Origin: Kiloniellaceae bacterium
Lineage (GTDB): Bacteria > Pseudomonadota > Alphaproteobacteria > Kiloniellales > Kiloniellaceae
DNA: 6,115 nucleotides
Reading direction: 5' to 3'
NCBI GenBank assembly: GCA_028280915.1
Contig: JANQKX010000427.1
Span: forward strand, 1-6,115
Positions 5,632-6,115 of this stretch are shown piece after piece. Made by a program: the position numbers and the translations under genes. Each line of letters begins with the position of its first letter. The first letter of the stretch is position 1. The notes under the pieces are model-generated. The model was not told the origin of the DNA. It worked only from the letters and a program-made list of their open reading frames with translations, and made no database searches.

Positions 5632-6115
5632 GTGAGCGAACAAACCGTCGATATTATCAAAGCCGAACGTCCCGTCGTGGTCGTGGCCGGGCCAACCGCC
5701 TCGGGCAAGTCCGCTCTGGCGCTGCGACTGGCCGAAACCTTCAACGGTGTGGTCATCAACGGGGATTCCATGCAGATCTACCGGGATCTGCGGGTGCTGA
5801 CGGCCCGCCCGGATGATGACGACTGCGCCCGGGCGCCCCACCGGCTTTATGGCGTCATCTCTGGTGAGACACGTTGTTCCGTGGGTCATTGGCTGCAACT
5901 GGCCGGCGCCGAGATTGCCGCCGCCCACGGCCAAGGCCAGCTGCCAATCGTGGTGGGCGGTACCGGGCTTTACTTGCGCGCCCTCATGGCGGGAAACTCG
6001 CCCATACCGGCCACGGAGGACAGCCACCGCCGGGAGGCGACCCGGCTTTATGAAAGCTTGGGCGGCGACGCTTTTCGGGCCAAGCTGTCCGCTGTGGACC
6101 CGATGATCGCGGAGC
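5632..6115 (+). CDS. miaA: tRNA dimethylallyltransferase MiaA, N-terminal part
   Basis: The first 161 residues are present and the gene continues past the right edge. MiaA transfers the dimethylallyl group from DMAPP to N6 of A37 in tRNAs that read UNN codons (i6A37). After MSEQTVDIIKAERPVVVVA comes the P-loop GPTASGKS (residues 20-27). Next come NGDSMQIYRDLRVLTARP (43-60), containing the catalytic Asp45 equivalent, then APHRLYGV (68-75) and the VVGGTGLYLRAL strand-loop (107-118). The GTG at 5632 is the best start: the P-loop is then at a normal distance from the N-terminus, and a modest GGGA lies 9 nt upstream (5619-5622). An ATG inside DSM would delete the P-loop. The gene is divergent from serB, with 67 bp between start codons. 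Confidence 0.95.
   Translation, partial: MSEQTVDIIKAERPVVVVAGPTASGKSALALRLAETFNGVVINGDSMQIYRDLRVLTARPDDDDCARAPHRLYGVISGETRCSVGHWLQLAGAEIAAAHGQGQLPIVVGGTGLYLRALMAGNSPIPATEDSHRREATRLYESLGGDAFRAKLSAVDPMIAE

Noticed and set aside
5565..5771. Extension of serB upstream to an ATG at 5771
   Set aside because: The extra 69 residues overlap the start of miaA, are Ser/Thr/Ala-rich and unlike SerB; family sequence begins at the ATG at 5564.

Overview
The window looks like a piece of the core chromosome of a Rhodospirillales-type alphaproteobacterium. It is GC-rich and dense in genes. Four things point to this group: an HflK with a very long glycine-rich N-terminus, an Mrp/ApbC with an N-terminal MIP18 (DUF59) domain, a MiaA carrying the alphaproteobacterial 'DSMQIYRDLRVLTARP' stretch, and a gene order I recall from that group. 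These assignments come from reading the sequence and from memory of the families; no search was run.

Layout, left to right. Positions 1-280 (minus strand) are the 5' part of an Mrp/ApbC-type Fe-S carrier P-loop ATPase, cut by the window edge. A divergent intergenic region (281-535) carries candidate promoters for both directions and a perfect dyad inside the hflK promoter. Then, on the plus strand, come hflK (536-1699), hflC (1716-2612), a 61-residue DUF2065 membrane protein (2726-2911) and a Do-family periplasmic serine protease, DegP/DegQ (3100-4629, GTG start preferred). The converging gene is serB (4659-5564, minus strand). Divergent from serB, only 67 bp away, miaA (5632 onward, plus strand) runs off the right edge.

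How the genes fit together. HflK and HflC form the inner-membrane SPFH complex that surrounds and modulates the FtsH protease, and the Do-family protease handles misfolded proteins in the periplasm. With the small DUF2065 protein this makes an envelope protein quality-control cluster. It is flanked by housekeeping genes for Fe-S cluster delivery (apbC), serine biosynthesis (serB) and tRNA i6A37 modification (miaA).

I see no mobile element, CRISPR array, tRNA or rRNA gene, integration scar or toxin-antitoxin pair, and no evidence of a new multi-gene system. The points worth checking are regulatory or fine-scale: a symmetric -10 shared by serB and miaA with a probable leaderless serB mRNA, a dyad in the hflK promoter, an Asp-to-Glu change in SerB motif I, overlapping hairpins between hflC and the DUF2065 gene, repeats before degP, and a possible Trp-containing upstream ORF next to the apbC start.
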